Part shown: piece after piece, positions 8,375-20,245 of the stretch
Position numbering within the stretch: the first letter of the stretch is position 1
Layout of the letters: each line of letters opens with the position of its first letter
NCBI GenBank assembly: GCA_025350055.1
Contig: JANXYK010000001.1
Coordinates: 121,346 to 185,345 of the forward strand
Source: Gammaproteobacteria bacterium
Lineage (GTDB): Bacteria; Pseudomonadota; Gammaproteobacteria; Steroidobacterales; Steroidobacteraceae
Length of the DNA: 64,000 bases
Reading direction: 5' to 3'
Translations under genes and position numbers: made by a program
The notes under the pieces: generated by a model
The model's database searches: none
The model's input: the letters and a program-made list of their open reading frames with translations, nothing else
Told to the model about the DNA's origin: nothing

Positions 8375-8755
8375 CTAATGCAAAGTGCCGGGCTTGGCGA
8401 GCCGGAACACCGGGATCGGCGCATCGAAGCGCGCGCCGTCATCGGCCAGCATCTGGTAGCTCCCCTGCATCGAGCCGACCGGCGTCTCGAGCACGGCACC
8501 GCTGGAGTAGCGAAAGCCCTGGCCCGGCCTGAGGTGCGGGTGCTCGCCGACCACGCCTTCGCCGCGCACTTCCTGGATGCGCCCGTTGGCATCGGTGATG
8601 ATCCAGTGGCGCGTCAGCAGTTTCGCGGGCACCCTGCCGCTGTTGCGCAATGTGATCGTGTAGGCGAACACGAAGCGCTGTTCGGCGGGTTCCGATTGCT
8701 CTTCGAGGTACGCAGTCTCGACCTCGACCTGGATCTGGTGTTGTGGCGGGTTCAT
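8375..8755 (-). CDS. apaG: ApaG/ApaGG-domain protein
   Basis: A 126-residue ApaG protein, against the usual 125. Conserved stretches include [27 protein letters not shown] and VVGEHP, ending in the SMQGSYQM motif. The fold is fibronectin-III-like; the family is also known as the C-terminal domain of eukaryotic F-box proteins, and the biochemical role is unsettled. It lies between the universal stress protein and apaH in one transcript. Confidence 0.95.
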   Translation of the reverse strand: MNPPQHQIQVEVETAYLEEQSEPAEQRFVFAYTITLRNSGRVPAKLLTRHWIITDANGRIQEVRGEGVVGEHPHLRPGQGFRYSSGAVLETPVGSMQGSYQMLADDGARFDAPIPVFRLAKPGTLH

Positions 8756-8762
8756 GGCGCGC

Positions 8763-9209
8763 TCAAGCCCTGGGTTCCTTGCTCACGCGCATCGCCAGCA
8801 CATCGCAAGCGGCACCGTGCAGCACCGTATCTTCGGTGAGATTCACCAGGATCGAGAGCCCATGGCGTTCGCGGCAGCCGAGTACAATCAGGTCGGCCTT
8901 GTGCGCGCGCGCCTGTCGCAGGATCTCCGCCTTCACGTTGCCAGTGGCGACCTGGCAGTCCTCTGCGCCCAGGCCCACCGCAACGGCGAGCGCAGCGAGC
9001 TGCGAGCGCGAGCGCGCGATCAGCTGGTCATCGATCTGCACCACGGGCACCAGGGCATCGCTCATCGGTTCGACCGGGACGAACTCGATCACGTGCAGCA
9101 GCCGCAGTCGTGCGCCCCACAGTCGCGCCAGCTCAGCGCTCTTGGCGGCGATCGCGCGGCTGTCTTCACTCAGGTCGACGGCGACGAGCAGTTGTTGGTA
9201 GCAGGCCAT
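8763..9209 (-). CDS. Universal stress protein, UspA family
   Basis: A 148-residue single-domain Usp. The N-terminal [12 protein letters not shown] strand-loop and the C-terminal [11 protein letters not shown] segment match the family. The usual GSxxxxxL phosphate-loop tail is replaced by [12 protein letters not shown], closer to the non-ATP-binding E. coli UspA type. It sits between rsmA (5 bases) and apaG (7 bases), where most gammaproteobacteria have nothing, so it is expected to be transcribed with the rRNA methylase and Ap4A genes. Confidence 0.88.
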   Translation of the reverse strand: MACYQQLLVAVDLSEDSRAIAAKSAELARLWGARLRLLHVIEFVPVEPMSDALVPVVQIDDQLIARSRSQLAALAVAVGLGAEDCQVATGNVKAEILRQARAHKADLIVLGCRERHGLSILVNLTEDTVLHGAACDVLAMRVSKEPRA

Positions 9210-9214
9210 GCGCC

Positions 9215-9997
9215 CTAGTGAATCACAGCCGCCGCAGCCAGCGCCAGTGCGCCGAATTGCGCGGCCGAGAGGGTCTCGGCGCGTGCGCCCGGATCGATGC
9301 CGGCGGCGCTGATTTGCGCGGCATCGAGCAGCCGGGCCAGCGCGTTGCGCAGCGTCTTGCGCCGCTGGCCGAAGGCTGCGCCGACCACCGCGCTGTAGTG
9401 GGGCTCCGCCGCCCAGGCGGGAGGCGCGGCACGGACAGTCATGCGCACCACCGCGGAATGCACCTGCGGCGCGGGCCTGAAGGCCCCAGGCCCCACATCC
9501 AGCAGTTTGTGCGCTTCGACGCGCGGCGCCAGCATCACGCCCAGGCGCCCATACTGGCGTGAATCGGGCTCTGCGACGATGCGATCGACGACTTCCTTTT
9601 GCAGCATGAAATGCATGTCGCTGATGTGCTCCGCGGCTTCCAGCAGGTGGAACAGCAGCGGCGTGGAGATGTTGTAGGGCAGGTTGCCGATCATCCGCAG
9701 CTTCTGGCCGCGCTGCTGCGCGAGTGCGCCGTAGTCGAAGGTCAGGGCATCGCCTTCATGCACCCTGAGCATGGGTTGTGCCGCATGGCGCTCGCGCAGC
9801 GCCGCAGCCAGGTCGCGATCGATCTCGATCACATCGAGTGCGCCGGCAGCGGCGAACAGCAACTCCGTCAGTGCGCCCTGGCCCGGGCCGATCTCCACCA
9901 GCGCATCACCCGGGCGCGGCGCGATGGCGGCGACAATGCGCTCTATGACCACCGGGTCGTGCAGGAAGTGCTGGCCGAAGCGCTTGCGGGCGTGCAT
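9215..9997 (-). CDS. rsmA: 16S rRNA (adenine1518/1519-N6)-dimethyltransferase
   Basis: A 260-residue KsgA/RsmA that dimethylates two adjacent adenines in helix 45 of 16S rRNA late in 30S assembly. The N-terminal KRFGQHFLHD, the SAM-binding EIGPGQG (35-41), and the catalytic motif NLPYN (105-109) are all present. The gene starts 9 bases before the stop of pdxA on the same transcript. Confidence 0.97.
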   Translation of the reverse strand: MHARKRFGQHFLHDPVVIERIVAAIAPRPGDALVEIGPGQGALTELLFAAAGALDVIEIDRDLAAALRERHAAQPMLRVHEGDALTFDYGALAQQRGQKLRMIGNLPYNISTPLLFHLLEAAEHISDMHFMLQKEVVDRIVAEPDSRQYGRLGVMLAPRVEAHKLLDVGPGAFRPAPQVHSAVVRMTVRAAPPAWAAEPHYSAVVGAAFGQRRKTLRNALARLLDAAQISAAGIDPGARAETLSAAQFGALALAAAAVIH

Positions 9998-10005
9998 CGG
10001 GGCGC

Positions 10006-11019
10006 TCAGGAGGCGCGTTGCGCTGGCGATGCCTGCGCAGCGCGTTGCGCGAGCTGGGCGGCCAGCGCAACGGCGGCCCGGAGGCTCCCGGCATCGGCGC
10101 GCCCGCTGCCGGCCAGATCGAGCGCCGTGCCGTGATCCACCGAAGTGCGCACGATCGGCAGGCCCAACGTCACGTTGACCGCGTTGCCAAAGCCGCTGGC
10201 CTTGAGCACCGGCAAACCCTGGTCGTGATACATCGCCAGCACCACATCGTAGTGCGCGCGGTGCTGGGGTACGAACAGCGTATCGGCAGGGTAGGGCCCG
10301 TGCACATCGAGCCCAGCGGCGCGCGCACGCGCGAGCGCCGGCTCGATCACCTGCTGTTCTTCGCGGCCCAGGTGACCGCCTTCACCCGCGTGTGGATTCA
10401 ATCCGCACACCGCGATTCGCACCCGCGGCAGACCCCACACGCTGCGCAGGTCGCGATCGATGATCGTGAGTACGGCGAGCAGCCCCTCGATGTTCAGCGC
10501 ATCGGGCACTGCGCGCAGTGGCAGGTGCGTGGTGGCGAGTGCCACCTTCAGTTCGCCCGCCACCAGCAGCATCACCGGCAGTGGGCTGCCACACAGAGCG
10601 GCGAGGTACTCGGTGTGGCCGCTGAAGGGAATGCCGGCGTCGTTGATGACGCTCTTCTGCACCGGCGCCGTCACCAACGCAGAGAACTCCCGCTCGCGGC
10701 AGCCCTGCACGGCGCGTTCGATCAGTTGCAGCACCTGGCGTGCATTGCGCAGCTCGAGCCGGCCGGCGATCGCGGGTACCGCCAGCGGCAGGTGCAGCAC
10801 GCACAGCTGGCCCGCGGCCGATGTCACGGGCTGGCCGCGGCGATAGTCTGACAAAGAAATTTTGAACCCGAGTTGCTGCGCGCGCGCGGCCAGGTTGTCG
10901 CGATCGGCCAGGCATACCAGTGGATAGTCGCGCGCCGTTGTAGCCAACGCCAGGCACAGATCCGGGCCGATGCCGGCGCTCTCTCCGGCGGTGAGGGCGA
11001 TGGGTGCGGCGGCGTTCAC
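10006..11019 (-). CDS. pdxA: 4-hydroxythreonine-4-phosphate dehydrogenase
   Basis: A 337-residue enzyme of pyridoxal-phosphate synthesis that oxidises 4-phosphohydroxy-threonine. The N-terminal GESAGIGPDL, the metal-binding SGHTEYLA and the AMYHDQGLPVLK motif (metal His and substrate Asp) are conserved. The start is GTG; no nearby ATG gives a better N-terminus. It lies between surA and rsmA, the standard arrangement. Confidence 0.96.
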   Translation of the reverse strand: MNAAAPIALTAGESAGIGPDLCLALATTARDYPLVCLADRDNLAARAQQLGFKISLSDYRRGQPVTSAAGQLCVLHLPLAVPAIAGRLELRNARQVLQLIERAVQGCREREFSALVTAPVQKSVINDAGIPFSGHTEYLAALCGSPLPVMLLVAGELKVALATTHLPLRAVPDALNIEGLLAVLTIIDRDLRSVWGLPRVRIAVCGLNPHAGEGGHLGREEQQVIEPALARARAAGLDVHGPYPADTLFVPQHRAHYDVVLAMYHDQGLPVLKASGFGNAVNVTLGLPIVRTSVDHGTALDLAGSGRADAGSLRAAVALAAQLAQRAAQASPAQRAS

Positions 11020-11049
11020 GGCCTGGCAAAGCTCACACGCGCGCGGCGT

Positions 11050-12369
11050 TCAGAGCCGCAGTTCGACGTAGGCCTCGTCGCGCAGCTGCTGCAGCCAGAC
11101 GTCGGTGGCTTCATCGACACGGCTCTCGCGCAGCTGCATGTAGGCCTGCTCGCGCTCCGCCGTGGCGGTGTTGTCGAAGTCGCGGTGCCCGAGCACCTGC
11201 AGGATGTGCCAGCCAAACTGCGTGTGGAAGGGTTCGCTGATCTCGTTGTCCTTGAGCTCGGAGGCTACCTTGGCGAACTCGGGCACGAAAGTGTCGAGCG
11301 TGGTCCAGCCGAGGTCACCGCCCTCGACCGCGGAGCCCGGGTCGGCCGAGCTCGCCTTGGCGAGCACCGCGAAATCCCCGCCAGCGAGGACCTGCGCGCG
11401 CATCTCGTTGAGCTTCTGCTTCACGGTGGCGTCGTCCTGCACTTCATTGGTGGTCAGCAGGATGTGGCGCAGATGGGTCTGCTTGATGATCTGCGGCCCG
11501 CTGCCGATGCGCATCTCGTTGAGCCGCACCACATGGAAGCCGCTGCCGGTCTGCAGCACGCCGCTGATGTCGCCAGTCTTCATGCGCGGCACCACATCGG
11601 CCAGGAAGGTGGGCAGCGCCGGGCCTTTCAACCAGCCGAGTGCACCGCCTTCAAGCGCGGTCTGGCTGTCGGAAAAACTGACGGCCAGCTGATTGAAGGC
11701 TTCGCCCTTGTTGGCGCGCGTGGCGATGTCTTCGACCTTCTGGCGCGCGTTGGCGAGCTGCTCGGGCGTGGCATCCTGGGGCACCGCGATCAGGATGTGC
11801 GAGACGTTGTATTCGTTGGCCGCGGTGGCGGTGTTCTTCTGACGCTCGATGTACTGGTCGAGCTCGCGCGGCGAGATCTGGATGCGCTGCACGACATCGC
11901 GCGAGCGCAGCATCTGGCGCTGGATTTCGCGCCGCAGGTTGGCGCGGTAGTCGGCGTAAATCAGGCCTTCGCTGGCCAGCATCTCGGGCAGCTTGTCGAA
12001 GGGCACGTTGTTGCGCTTGGCGATGTCTTGCATCGCGCCGTTGACCTGCTCGTCCGAGACAATGATGCCGGCCTTGTCGGCGTGCTGCGCCTGGATGGTT
12101 TCCACCACCAGCCGCTCGAGCACCTGTTCGCGCACCACGCTGTCGGCGGGAAGCTGCACTTTCTGCGCCTGCAGGCGCTGCTTGATCTCATTCACCTGGG
12201 CGTCGAGCTCGCTGTTGAGCACCACGCCATCGTTGACGATGGCCACCACCCGATCGAGCAGGTCGCCGCGGCTGGCCTTGGCGCGCGGTGCGACGGCCTC
12301 GGCGGCCAGCGCCTGGCCCGCGCCCACGAGCAACACCATCCCTAAGATCCTGCAAACTGCGAAATTCAT
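11050..12369 (-). CDS. surA: Periplasmic chaperone and peptidyl-prolyl isomerase SurA
   Basis: A 439-residue periplasmic chaperone for outer-membrane proteins, including the LptD encoded just upstream. It has a signal peptide (about 1-23), an N-terminal chaperone region beginning LDRVVAIVNDGVVLNSELD, two parvulin domains (about 188-285 and 298-395, each with a GGxLGW motif) and a C-terminal helix. E. coli SurA is 428 residues. The frame is open further upstream, but the ATG at 12369 gives the signal peptide and lies 14 bases after the lptD stop. Confidence 0.97.
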   Translation of the reverse strand: MNFAVCRILGMVLLVGAGQALAAEAVAPRAKASRGDLLDRVVAIVNDGVVLNSELDAQVNEIKQRLQAQKVQLPADSVVREQVLERLVVETIQAQHADKAGIIVSDEQVNGAMQDIAKRNNVPFDKLPEMLASEGLIYADYRANLRREIQRQMLRSRDVVQRIQISPRELDQYIERQKNTATAANEYNVSHILIAVPQDATPEQLANARQKVEDIATRANKGEAFNQLAVSFSDSQTALEGGALGWLKGPALPTFLADVVPRMKTGDISGVLQTGSGFHVVRLNEMRIGSGPQIIKQTHLRHILLTTNEVQDDATVKQKLNEMRAQVLAGGDFAVLAKASSADPGSAVEGGDLGWTTLDTFVPEFAKVASELKDNEISEPFHTQFGWHILQVLGHRDFDNTATAEREQAYMQLRESRVDEATDVWLQQLRDEAYVELRL

Positions 12370-12383
12370 ATTTTCTTTGACGC

Positions 12384-14678
12384 TCAATGGTTTGTGGAGG
12401 TCGGGGAGTATCCCTGAATCGCCCCTTGCAGGAAAGAGTCCGCCCCCGATCCGACACTGGAAAGGCCCTTGAGTTCCAGCTGCAGGTACCAGCCGGTTTC
12501 GCGCCGGCCGCTGCGGTTGCTGACCGAATCGCGGGCCACCACCCTGAGGCCCCAGCAATCGGCGCGATACTGCATACCGGCGAAGTTCTCGATCGCGTGA
12601 CGGTCGCGGAAGGAGTAAACACTGCGGCCGTAAAGGTCCCAGCGGCGCGCCACGGGCCAGGCGATCGACCCCTCGCCCTGGGCGATGCTGTCGCGGGTAT
12701 AGCGGTAACCGAGATTGACCACGCGATTGCCGAAGCGCCCCTGTGCATCGGCAGGCCTGAACTGCAGGCTCAGCAGCGACTTGTCGGTCTGCGAGAGGGT
12801 GGGGTTCCAGGCCAGGTCGTAATGCAGGCTCCAGTCGCGATAGGCCGTGAGATCGAGTGTGGCGATCAGGTCCGAGCGCTTGCGCGTATCGATGGTTTCA
12901 CCGGGCAGCGATGCGCGCGGCGTCGAGAAATGCAGCGTCTGGCCCACGGTAGCGCTCAGGATGCGCTGCCCGCTGCTCGATTGCAGCAGGTGCATCGTGA
13001 CCCCGGCGGTGAGCTCGTTCGCATCGCCGATCCGATCCAGGCCCACGTAGCGATTGGCGCGGAACAGCGAGACGAGATTCGGATCGGGCACGCCCGAATC
13101 GAATACCGGCAAGTCGTTCTGGTTGCGTTCCGGGATATACACATAGAGCAGGCGCGGCTCCAGCGTCACGAAACGCGCTTCGCCCGCACGCGGGCGGCGC
13201 TCGAGCTGCATGGCCGTATCGAGCGTGATCACCGGCAGGCTGCGCGAAGGGCTGGTGTCGCCAGCCCCGCCGCCAGGCAGCTGATAGGGCGAGAGGCGAT
13301 AGGCCGTCAGGTCCCAGCTCGCATGCGGCTTCAAGTAGAAGCCCGGACGGACGTAGTCGAGCCCCAGGCCAGGCGCCGCGTGCGCGCGCCAGCCGTTCAC
13401 CGAGTCGCTGCGCTGGTAGTCCACGAGCTCGGAATCGAAATAGGTGCTCAGCCCCGAACTGACCAGCCACCGTGCGCTGGCGGTGAAGCGCGGTAGTTGC
13501 GCATAGGGTCGATCGGTGTTGGCGAGACAGGCCATCGCGGTGGGTAGCAGTGGACAATCGGGCAGCAAAGTCTGGAACTGCAGCAGCTGCGCGCCCAGTC
13601 GCCACACATCGCTGCGCATGCCGAACTGCAGGTCGCGCCGCAGGAAGGTGGTGCTGGTAGCCTGCGGGCCTTCGCCGAAATCCTCGAAGTAGCCGATGTC
13701 GCTGACGTTCTCGGCGCGCAGCCGTGCGCGCCACTGGCGCGGCAACAGGGCAAGCACGTCGGCCTTTTCCCAGGAGCGATCCCGGTGCGCGACGCGGTCA
13801 TCCGGCAAGTAGTTCACCGCCAGTGTGCCGTTGCCGTGCGCAGTCAGCAGCCGGAATTCCTCGCCGAGCTCGATGCCACGGCGCGAGAGCAGGCGCGGCG
13901 TGAAGGTCAGATCCTTGTTCGGGGCTATGTTCCAGTAGTAGGGCACCGCCAGCGTGGCGCCGTTGCTGCCCGAGCTGCCGATGACCGGAAATAGCAGGCC
14001 GCTCTGGCGCGCGCTGCTCAGCGGAAACGAAATCCACGGCAGATAGAACAGGGTCACGCCCTTGAATCGCACGCGCGTGCCGTGGCCGATGCCGCGCAGG
14101 GTCTTGGTATACAGCGAGATGCGTTTCGCACGCAGCTCCCAGTCGGCGGCACCTTCCGGGCAGGTGGTGTAGACCACGTTGTCCAGATCGATGATGTCGG
14201 GGCGCGTCATCTCGATGTCCTGCGCGCGTCCTCGGCCGGGCTGCTGCAGCATCTCGAAGCGCGCGTTGCTGAAGGAGGCCTTGCCATCGGCGTAATTGCC
14301 GGCATCGCCGCTGACATGCAGATTGGCATCGCGATAGCTCACGGTGCCGGTCAACCGATAATCGCGCGTCGCGGCGTTGTAGCGCAGATGCCGGCCGCGC
14401 AGTACTCGAGTGCCGATGCTGAAGGTCACATCGCCGCCGAGATCGAAGTTGCCATCGGCATCGGTGTTCAGGAAGGCATCGGGGCCTTCGGCCGAGAAGC
14501 GGACGTCATCCGGCAGTGTCGGCAATGCAGGCGGCGCCGGCAGGGCTGCCAAGGCGCCCATCGATGCGGCAAGGCTGCTGCCCGGTGCGGCGCAATCGGG
14601 CGTCGCCGCCTGCGCCAGCATGGCAGGCAGCAGCAGTAGTCCGCTCCAAGTGGCCAGCCTGCGCAGTGGGGCAATCAT
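12384..14678 (-). CDS. lptD: LPS-assembly outer membrane protein LptD
   Basis: A 764-residue protein (E. coli 784) that inserts lipopolysaccharide into the outer leaflet together with LptE. It has a signal peptide ending LAQA, an LptA-like beta-jellyroll (about residues 50-200, with FSAEGPDAFLNTDADGNFDL), and a large C-terminal barrel. Cysteines occur near the mature N-terminus (DC), in TTCPEG, in a barrel loop, and singly near the C-terminus (ADCWGL) where E. coli has a CC pair, so the disulphide pattern probably differs. I start at the ATG at 14678; an in-frame ATG at 14690 adds four residues. Confidence 0.95.
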   Translation of the reverse strand: MIAPLRRLATWSGLLLLPAMLAQAATPDCAAPGSSLAASMGALAALPAPPALPTLPDDVRFSAEGPDAFLNTDADGNFDLGGDVTFSIGTRVLRGRHLRYNAATRDYRLTGTVSYRDANLHVSGDAGNYADGKASFSNARFEMLQQPGRGRAQDIEMTRPDIIDLDNVVYTTCPEGAADWELRAKRISLYTKTLRGIGHGTRVRFKGVTLFYLPWISFPLSSARQSGLLFPVIGSSGSNGATLAVPYYWNIAPNKDLTFTPRLLSRRGIELGEEFRLLTAHGNGTLAVNYLPDDRVAHRDRSWEKADVLALLPRQWRARLRAENVSDIGYFEDFGEGPQATSTTFLRRDLQFGMRSDVWRLGAQLLQFQTLLPDCPLLPTAMACLANTDRPYAQLPRFTASARWLVSSGLSTYFDSELVDYQRSDSVNGWRAHAAPGLGLDYVRPGFYLKPHASWDLTAYRLSPYQLPGGGAGDTSPSRSLPVITLDTAMQLERRPRAGEARFVTLEPRLLYVYIPERNQNDLPVFDSGVPDPNLVSLFRANRYVGLDRIGDANELTAGVTMHLLQSSSGQRILSATVGQTLHFSTPRASLPGETIDTRKRSDLIATLDLTAYRDWSLHYDLAWNPTLSQTDKSLLSLQFRPADAQGRFGNRVVNLGYRYTRDSIAQGEGSIAWPVARRWDLYGRSVYSFRDRHAIENFAGMQYRADCWGLRVVARDSVSNRSGRRETGWYLQLELKGLSSVGSGADSFLQGAIQGYSPTSTNH

Positions 14679-14690
14679 CGCGCTGACCAT

Positions 14691-14696
14691 TATAAT
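14691..14696 (+). promoter_or_regulatory. TATAAT -10 box between lptD and amgK
   Basis: A perfect TATAAT lies at 14691-14696 on the plus strand and, through the symmetric ATTATAAT, also at 14689-14694 on the minus strand. No good -35 is visible for either direction (GGGGCA at 17 bases for the plus strand). Use by the plus-strand amgK operon fits better, because on the minus strand it would overlap the lptD start region. Confidence 0.35.
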
Positions 14697-14771
14697 GATT
14701 GGCTGCGCTCTGGCGGCCCAAAAGGCGTCGTGCGCAAAGTTCCACATACCCTGACTCTGCCTGGGCGGTAC

Positions 14772-17538
<2,767 letters not shown>

Positions 17539-17558
17539 ACGCCGCAGCGGTGGGTGCG

Positions 17559-18233
17559 ATGCCTGCGTCGCTGCCGCTGGCGGTGCGCTGGCTGGGGCGT
17601 GTGCCCTACGAGCCCACCTGGCGCGCCATGCAGCAATTCACCGAGACGCGCAGCGCGGATACTGACGACGAGCTGTGGCTGCTCGAGCACGAGCCGGTGT
17701 ACACGCTGGGCATGAACGCCGACCCTGCGCATGTGCTGGATGCGGGGGAAATCCCGGTGATACGCATCGATCGCGGCGGGCAGGTCACCTATCACGGGCC
17801 CGGGCAACTCGTGATCTACCCGCTGATCGATGTGCGCCGGGCGCATCTGGGTGTGCGCGATCTGGTGACCGCACTGGAAGCCACGGCGATCGACCTGGCC
17901 GCGCGCCATGGTATCCGCGCTGTGTGTCGTGCCAACGCGCCGGGCGTGTATGTGAATGAGGCCAAGTTCGCCAGTGTCGGCCTGCGCGTGCGGCGCGGTG
18001 GCAGCTACCACGGGCTGGCGATCAACGTGAACATGGACCTGGCGCCGTTTGCGCGCATCAATCCCTGCGGCTATGCGGGCCTGGCCATGACGCAGCTCGC
18101 CACGCTCGGCGGTCCGCGGGATGTGCGGCAGGTCGCCGATGAATTCGCGCCGCTGTTTGCGCAGCGCGTGGCGCTGCGCGTTTGCGCCAGCACCGGCGCG
18201 AGCACTGGCGCAAGCTCAGGCGCAATCTGCTAG
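17559..18233 (+). CDS. lipB: Octanoyl-[acyl carrier protein]-protein N-octanoyltransferase
   Basis: A 224-residue enzyme that moves octanoate from ACP to lipoyl domains, making the substrate of LipA. The family motif RGGQVTYHGPGQL is at 72-84, the catalytic lysine is K136 (AKFASVGLRV) and the catalytic cysteine is C170 (INPCGY). The C-terminal tail is a short Ser/Thr/Gly/Ala repeat (STGASTGASSGA) coded by near-identical triplet blocks. I chose the ATG at 17559; a TTG at 17535 that overlaps the lipA stop is in frame and possible. Its stop overlaps the stop of the convergent membrane-protein gene. Confidence 0.95.
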   Translation: MPASLPLAVRWLGRVPYEPTWRAMQQFTETRSADTDDELWLLEHEPVYTLGMNADPAHVLDAGEIPVIRIDRGGQVTYHGPGQLVIYPLIDVRRAHLGVRDLVTALEATAIDLAARHGIRAVCRANAPGVYVNEAKFASVGLRVRRGGSYHGLAINVNMDLAPFARINPCGYAGLAMTQLATLGGPRDVRQVADEFAPLFAQRVALRVCASTGASTGASSGAIC

Positions 18234-19060
18234 CGTGCGCCCCAGACCAGTGGGCCGAACAGCGCGAGATTGCTGTGCATGACGTACGAGAGCACCATGC
18301 CGGCGAACAGCGCGTAGCCCGCGAGGCGCGGCCAGGGCCGCGCGCTGTGCTGCACGGCACTGCCGCAGATGAATCCCAGCGGCAAGGCCCACAGCCAGTT
18401 GGGCAGCCAGGGGTAGAGCAGCGGAAACAGCGCGATCAGCCACAACGGTTGCGGTACGCGCCAGCGTCGCAGCAGCGGCAGATGGGCGCAGGCCACGCCG
18501 AAGGCCCACACGGCGACCGTCAAATCGCCCCACTCATCCGAATCCCACCACGGCTTGCTGATCGCCATGCCGATCCAGAACATCAGCCAGGGCGCCGACA
18601 GTCCGGGGGCAGTGTCGTCGTCCTGCTGTGTCTGTGGCCACAGTGCCAGCGTCGCGGCCGCGCCCATCGCGATCCACGGGCCCTGCGGTAACCACAAACC
18701 CACGAGCCACCCTGCGGCGATCACCAGCCAGTTGGCCAGCGCCCAGGCCGACGCCTTGGGTTCGGCGCGCACCACCAGCAAGCCGCCGAGACCGATGCCG
18801 ACCGAGAGTAAGGCGAGATCGACGCGTTCCGTATTCCAGAAATCCAGGCTCAACCCGCGCGCCATCAGTACCGAGCAGCACAGCGTGAGCGCGACGGCGG
18901 GCCAGCGCCACGCCGGCCGCGCGCGTATCGGCAGCGCCATCGCTGCGAGCGGCAGCAGTGCGATCAGCGTCGCCGGCAGGTGATGCAGGGTCAGCCGGTA
19001 GCGGATGTCGAGCTCCATCAGCCCCGCGAGATACAGGAACAGCCAGGTGGTGTAGCTCAT
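18230..19060 (-). CDS. Polytopic membrane protein of unknown function
   Basis: A 276-residue protein rich in Trp, Leu and Ala with about eight predicted transmembrane segments and no recognised motif. Short polar loops carry DSDEWGD and TQQDDDTAP. It overlaps the preceding metallophosphoesterase gene by ATGA and is the last gene of a three-gene unit headed by an LtaS-like enzyme, so it may form part of the same envelope-modifying function. The sequence gives no support for a specific activity. Confidence 0.6.
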   Translation of the reverse strand: MSYTTWLFLYLAGLMELDIRYRLTLHHLPATLIALLPLAAMALPIRARPAWRWPAVALTLCCSVLMARGLSLDFWNTERVDLALLSVGIGLGGLLVVRAEPKASAWALANWLVIAAGWLVGLWLPQGPWIAMGAAATLALWPQTQQDDDTAPGLSAPWLMFWIGMAISKPWWDSDEWGDLTVAVWAFGVACAHLPLLRRWRVPQPLWLIALFPLLYPWLPNWLWALPLGFICGSAVQHSARPWPRLAGYALFAGMVLSYVMHSNLALFGPLVWGAR

Positions 19061-20241
19061 GGCGCACCCAGCGGTGTCGAGGGCACCGGGTTGTGCGCAT
19101 CAGGGCTGTAACTGTGCAACTGGCCGTTCTGGAATTCAATCCAGCGATAGCCATTGCGCACCGGTACCTGTGAATAGACTTCGCGCGCTTCGGCGCCCAG
19201 TGCGGTGGTCACCACGAACTTGGTGCCGGGAAAATCAGTACGATCGTTGCGGAAGTTTCCGTCGTTGTCGAAGACCGCGTCCTGGTGCCAGTGGCCGCTC
19301 AGCACCAGGCTCACCTGGTATTGCCGGCACAGCTGCAGGAAGGCGCGCCGGAATCCGCGCAGGTACCCACCCGTGCCGCCGGCTTCGGAACTGGCGCTCG
19401 GGCCCGGTGGGAACAGCGGATGATGCAGCTGGATCACGATCGTGCGGCCGGCAGCGCTCGCGAGCTGCGCCTTCAGCCAGGCAAAGGTCTGCGGCGTCAG
19501 CGCGTCGCGCCCATGCGCGCTGTCCAGGCTCAGGATCGTCAGCGGCCCGAAGTCGGTGCGTTGATCGCGCGCATCGAACACGCGCAGGTAGCGGTGCCAG
19601 GCCTCGCGCTCGTGGTTGCCCGCGGTCATGATCACCGGTATCTCGAGCTCGGCCAGCTCCGAGTAGATCAGGTCGATGTTGGCCTCGCTCCCGCCGTAGT
19701 TGATGTCGCCCGTGACCAGCACGGCATCGGGCTTGCGTGCGCGCATCTCGGCGATGAAGCGCCCCATCATGGCTTCGCGTCCGGGCGGTGGCAGATCGGC
19801 GATCTGGACCAGGTGCAATTGCTGCGGCCACTCGTGCCGCAGGAATACGGCGCGCGGCACCAGCGTGTCCTGGTTGGCGGTGCGCAGGCGCAAGGCATAG
19901 GAGCCATCGGGCAGCTCGGGCAGTCGCAGCGACAACACCGCATCGTCCGCGTCCCAATGTTGTTCGACTACGCTCAGTGCCGCGCTGCCGCCGGGCCCTT
20001 CGAGCGACAGGCTCATCTTCGGCAGCAGCAGGGGGATGCTGCTGTCGAGGCGCAGGCTCATCAGGGCTTGCGGCTGCGCGATCCACGGTGAACCCAGGCG
20101 CGGCGAGTCCACGCTTACGCGCAGTGGCCAGCCGATCGCGAATAGCGAAGCCAGCAGTACGAGCAGCGCCACGCAGCCGGCCATGAAGGCCGCACGGGCC
20201 GAACCCTGCTGCCTGCGCGCGTGAGGAATATTCATTGGCAT
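19057..20241 (-). CDS. Membrane-anchored calcineurin-like metallophosphoesterase
   Basis: A 394-residue protein with one N-terminal transmembrane segment (about 20-40), a beta-rich domain (45-135) and a calcineurin-type phosphoesterase domain facing the periplasm. Metal motifs are D149 (QIADL), GDI with D179, GNHE (208-211), H273/H274 and GHWH (316-319). The first motif is usually DxH, but here the residue two after D149 is proline (P151), so one metal ligand is missing or supplied from elsewhere. It follows the LtaS-like gene by 4 bases and overlaps the next gene by ATGA. The substrate is unknown. Confidence 0.8.
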   Translation of the reverse strand: MPMNIPHARRQQGSARAAFMAGCVALLVLLASLFAIGWPLRVSVDSPRLGSPWIAQPQALMSLRLDSSIPLLLPKMSLSLEGPGGSAALSVVEQHWDADDAVLSLRLPELPDGSYALRLRTANQDTLVPRAVFLRHEWPQQLHLVQIADLPPPGREAMMGRFIAEMRARKPDAVLVTGDINYGGSEANIDLIYSELAELEIPVIMTAGNHEREAWHRYLRVFDARDQRTDFGPLTILSLDSAHGRDALTPQTFAWLKAQLASAAGRTIVIQLHHPLFPPGPSASSEAGGTGGYLRGFRRAFLQLCRQYQVSLVLSGHWHQDAVFDNDGNFRNDRTDFPGTKFVVTTALGAEAREVYSQVPVRNGYRWIEFQNGQLHSYSPDAHNPVPSTPLGAP

Positions 20242-20245
20242 GGGC

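Noticed and set aside
10873..12345. 490-codon open plus-strand frame opposite pdxA and surA
   Set aside because: Antisense to conserved genes, no recognisable domain, composition typical of a complementary-strand shadow.
14689..14694. TATAAT on the minus strand as the lptD promoter
   Set aside because: It would start transcription about 4 bases before the chosen ATG and has no -35; the symmetric plus-strand reading serves amgK better.
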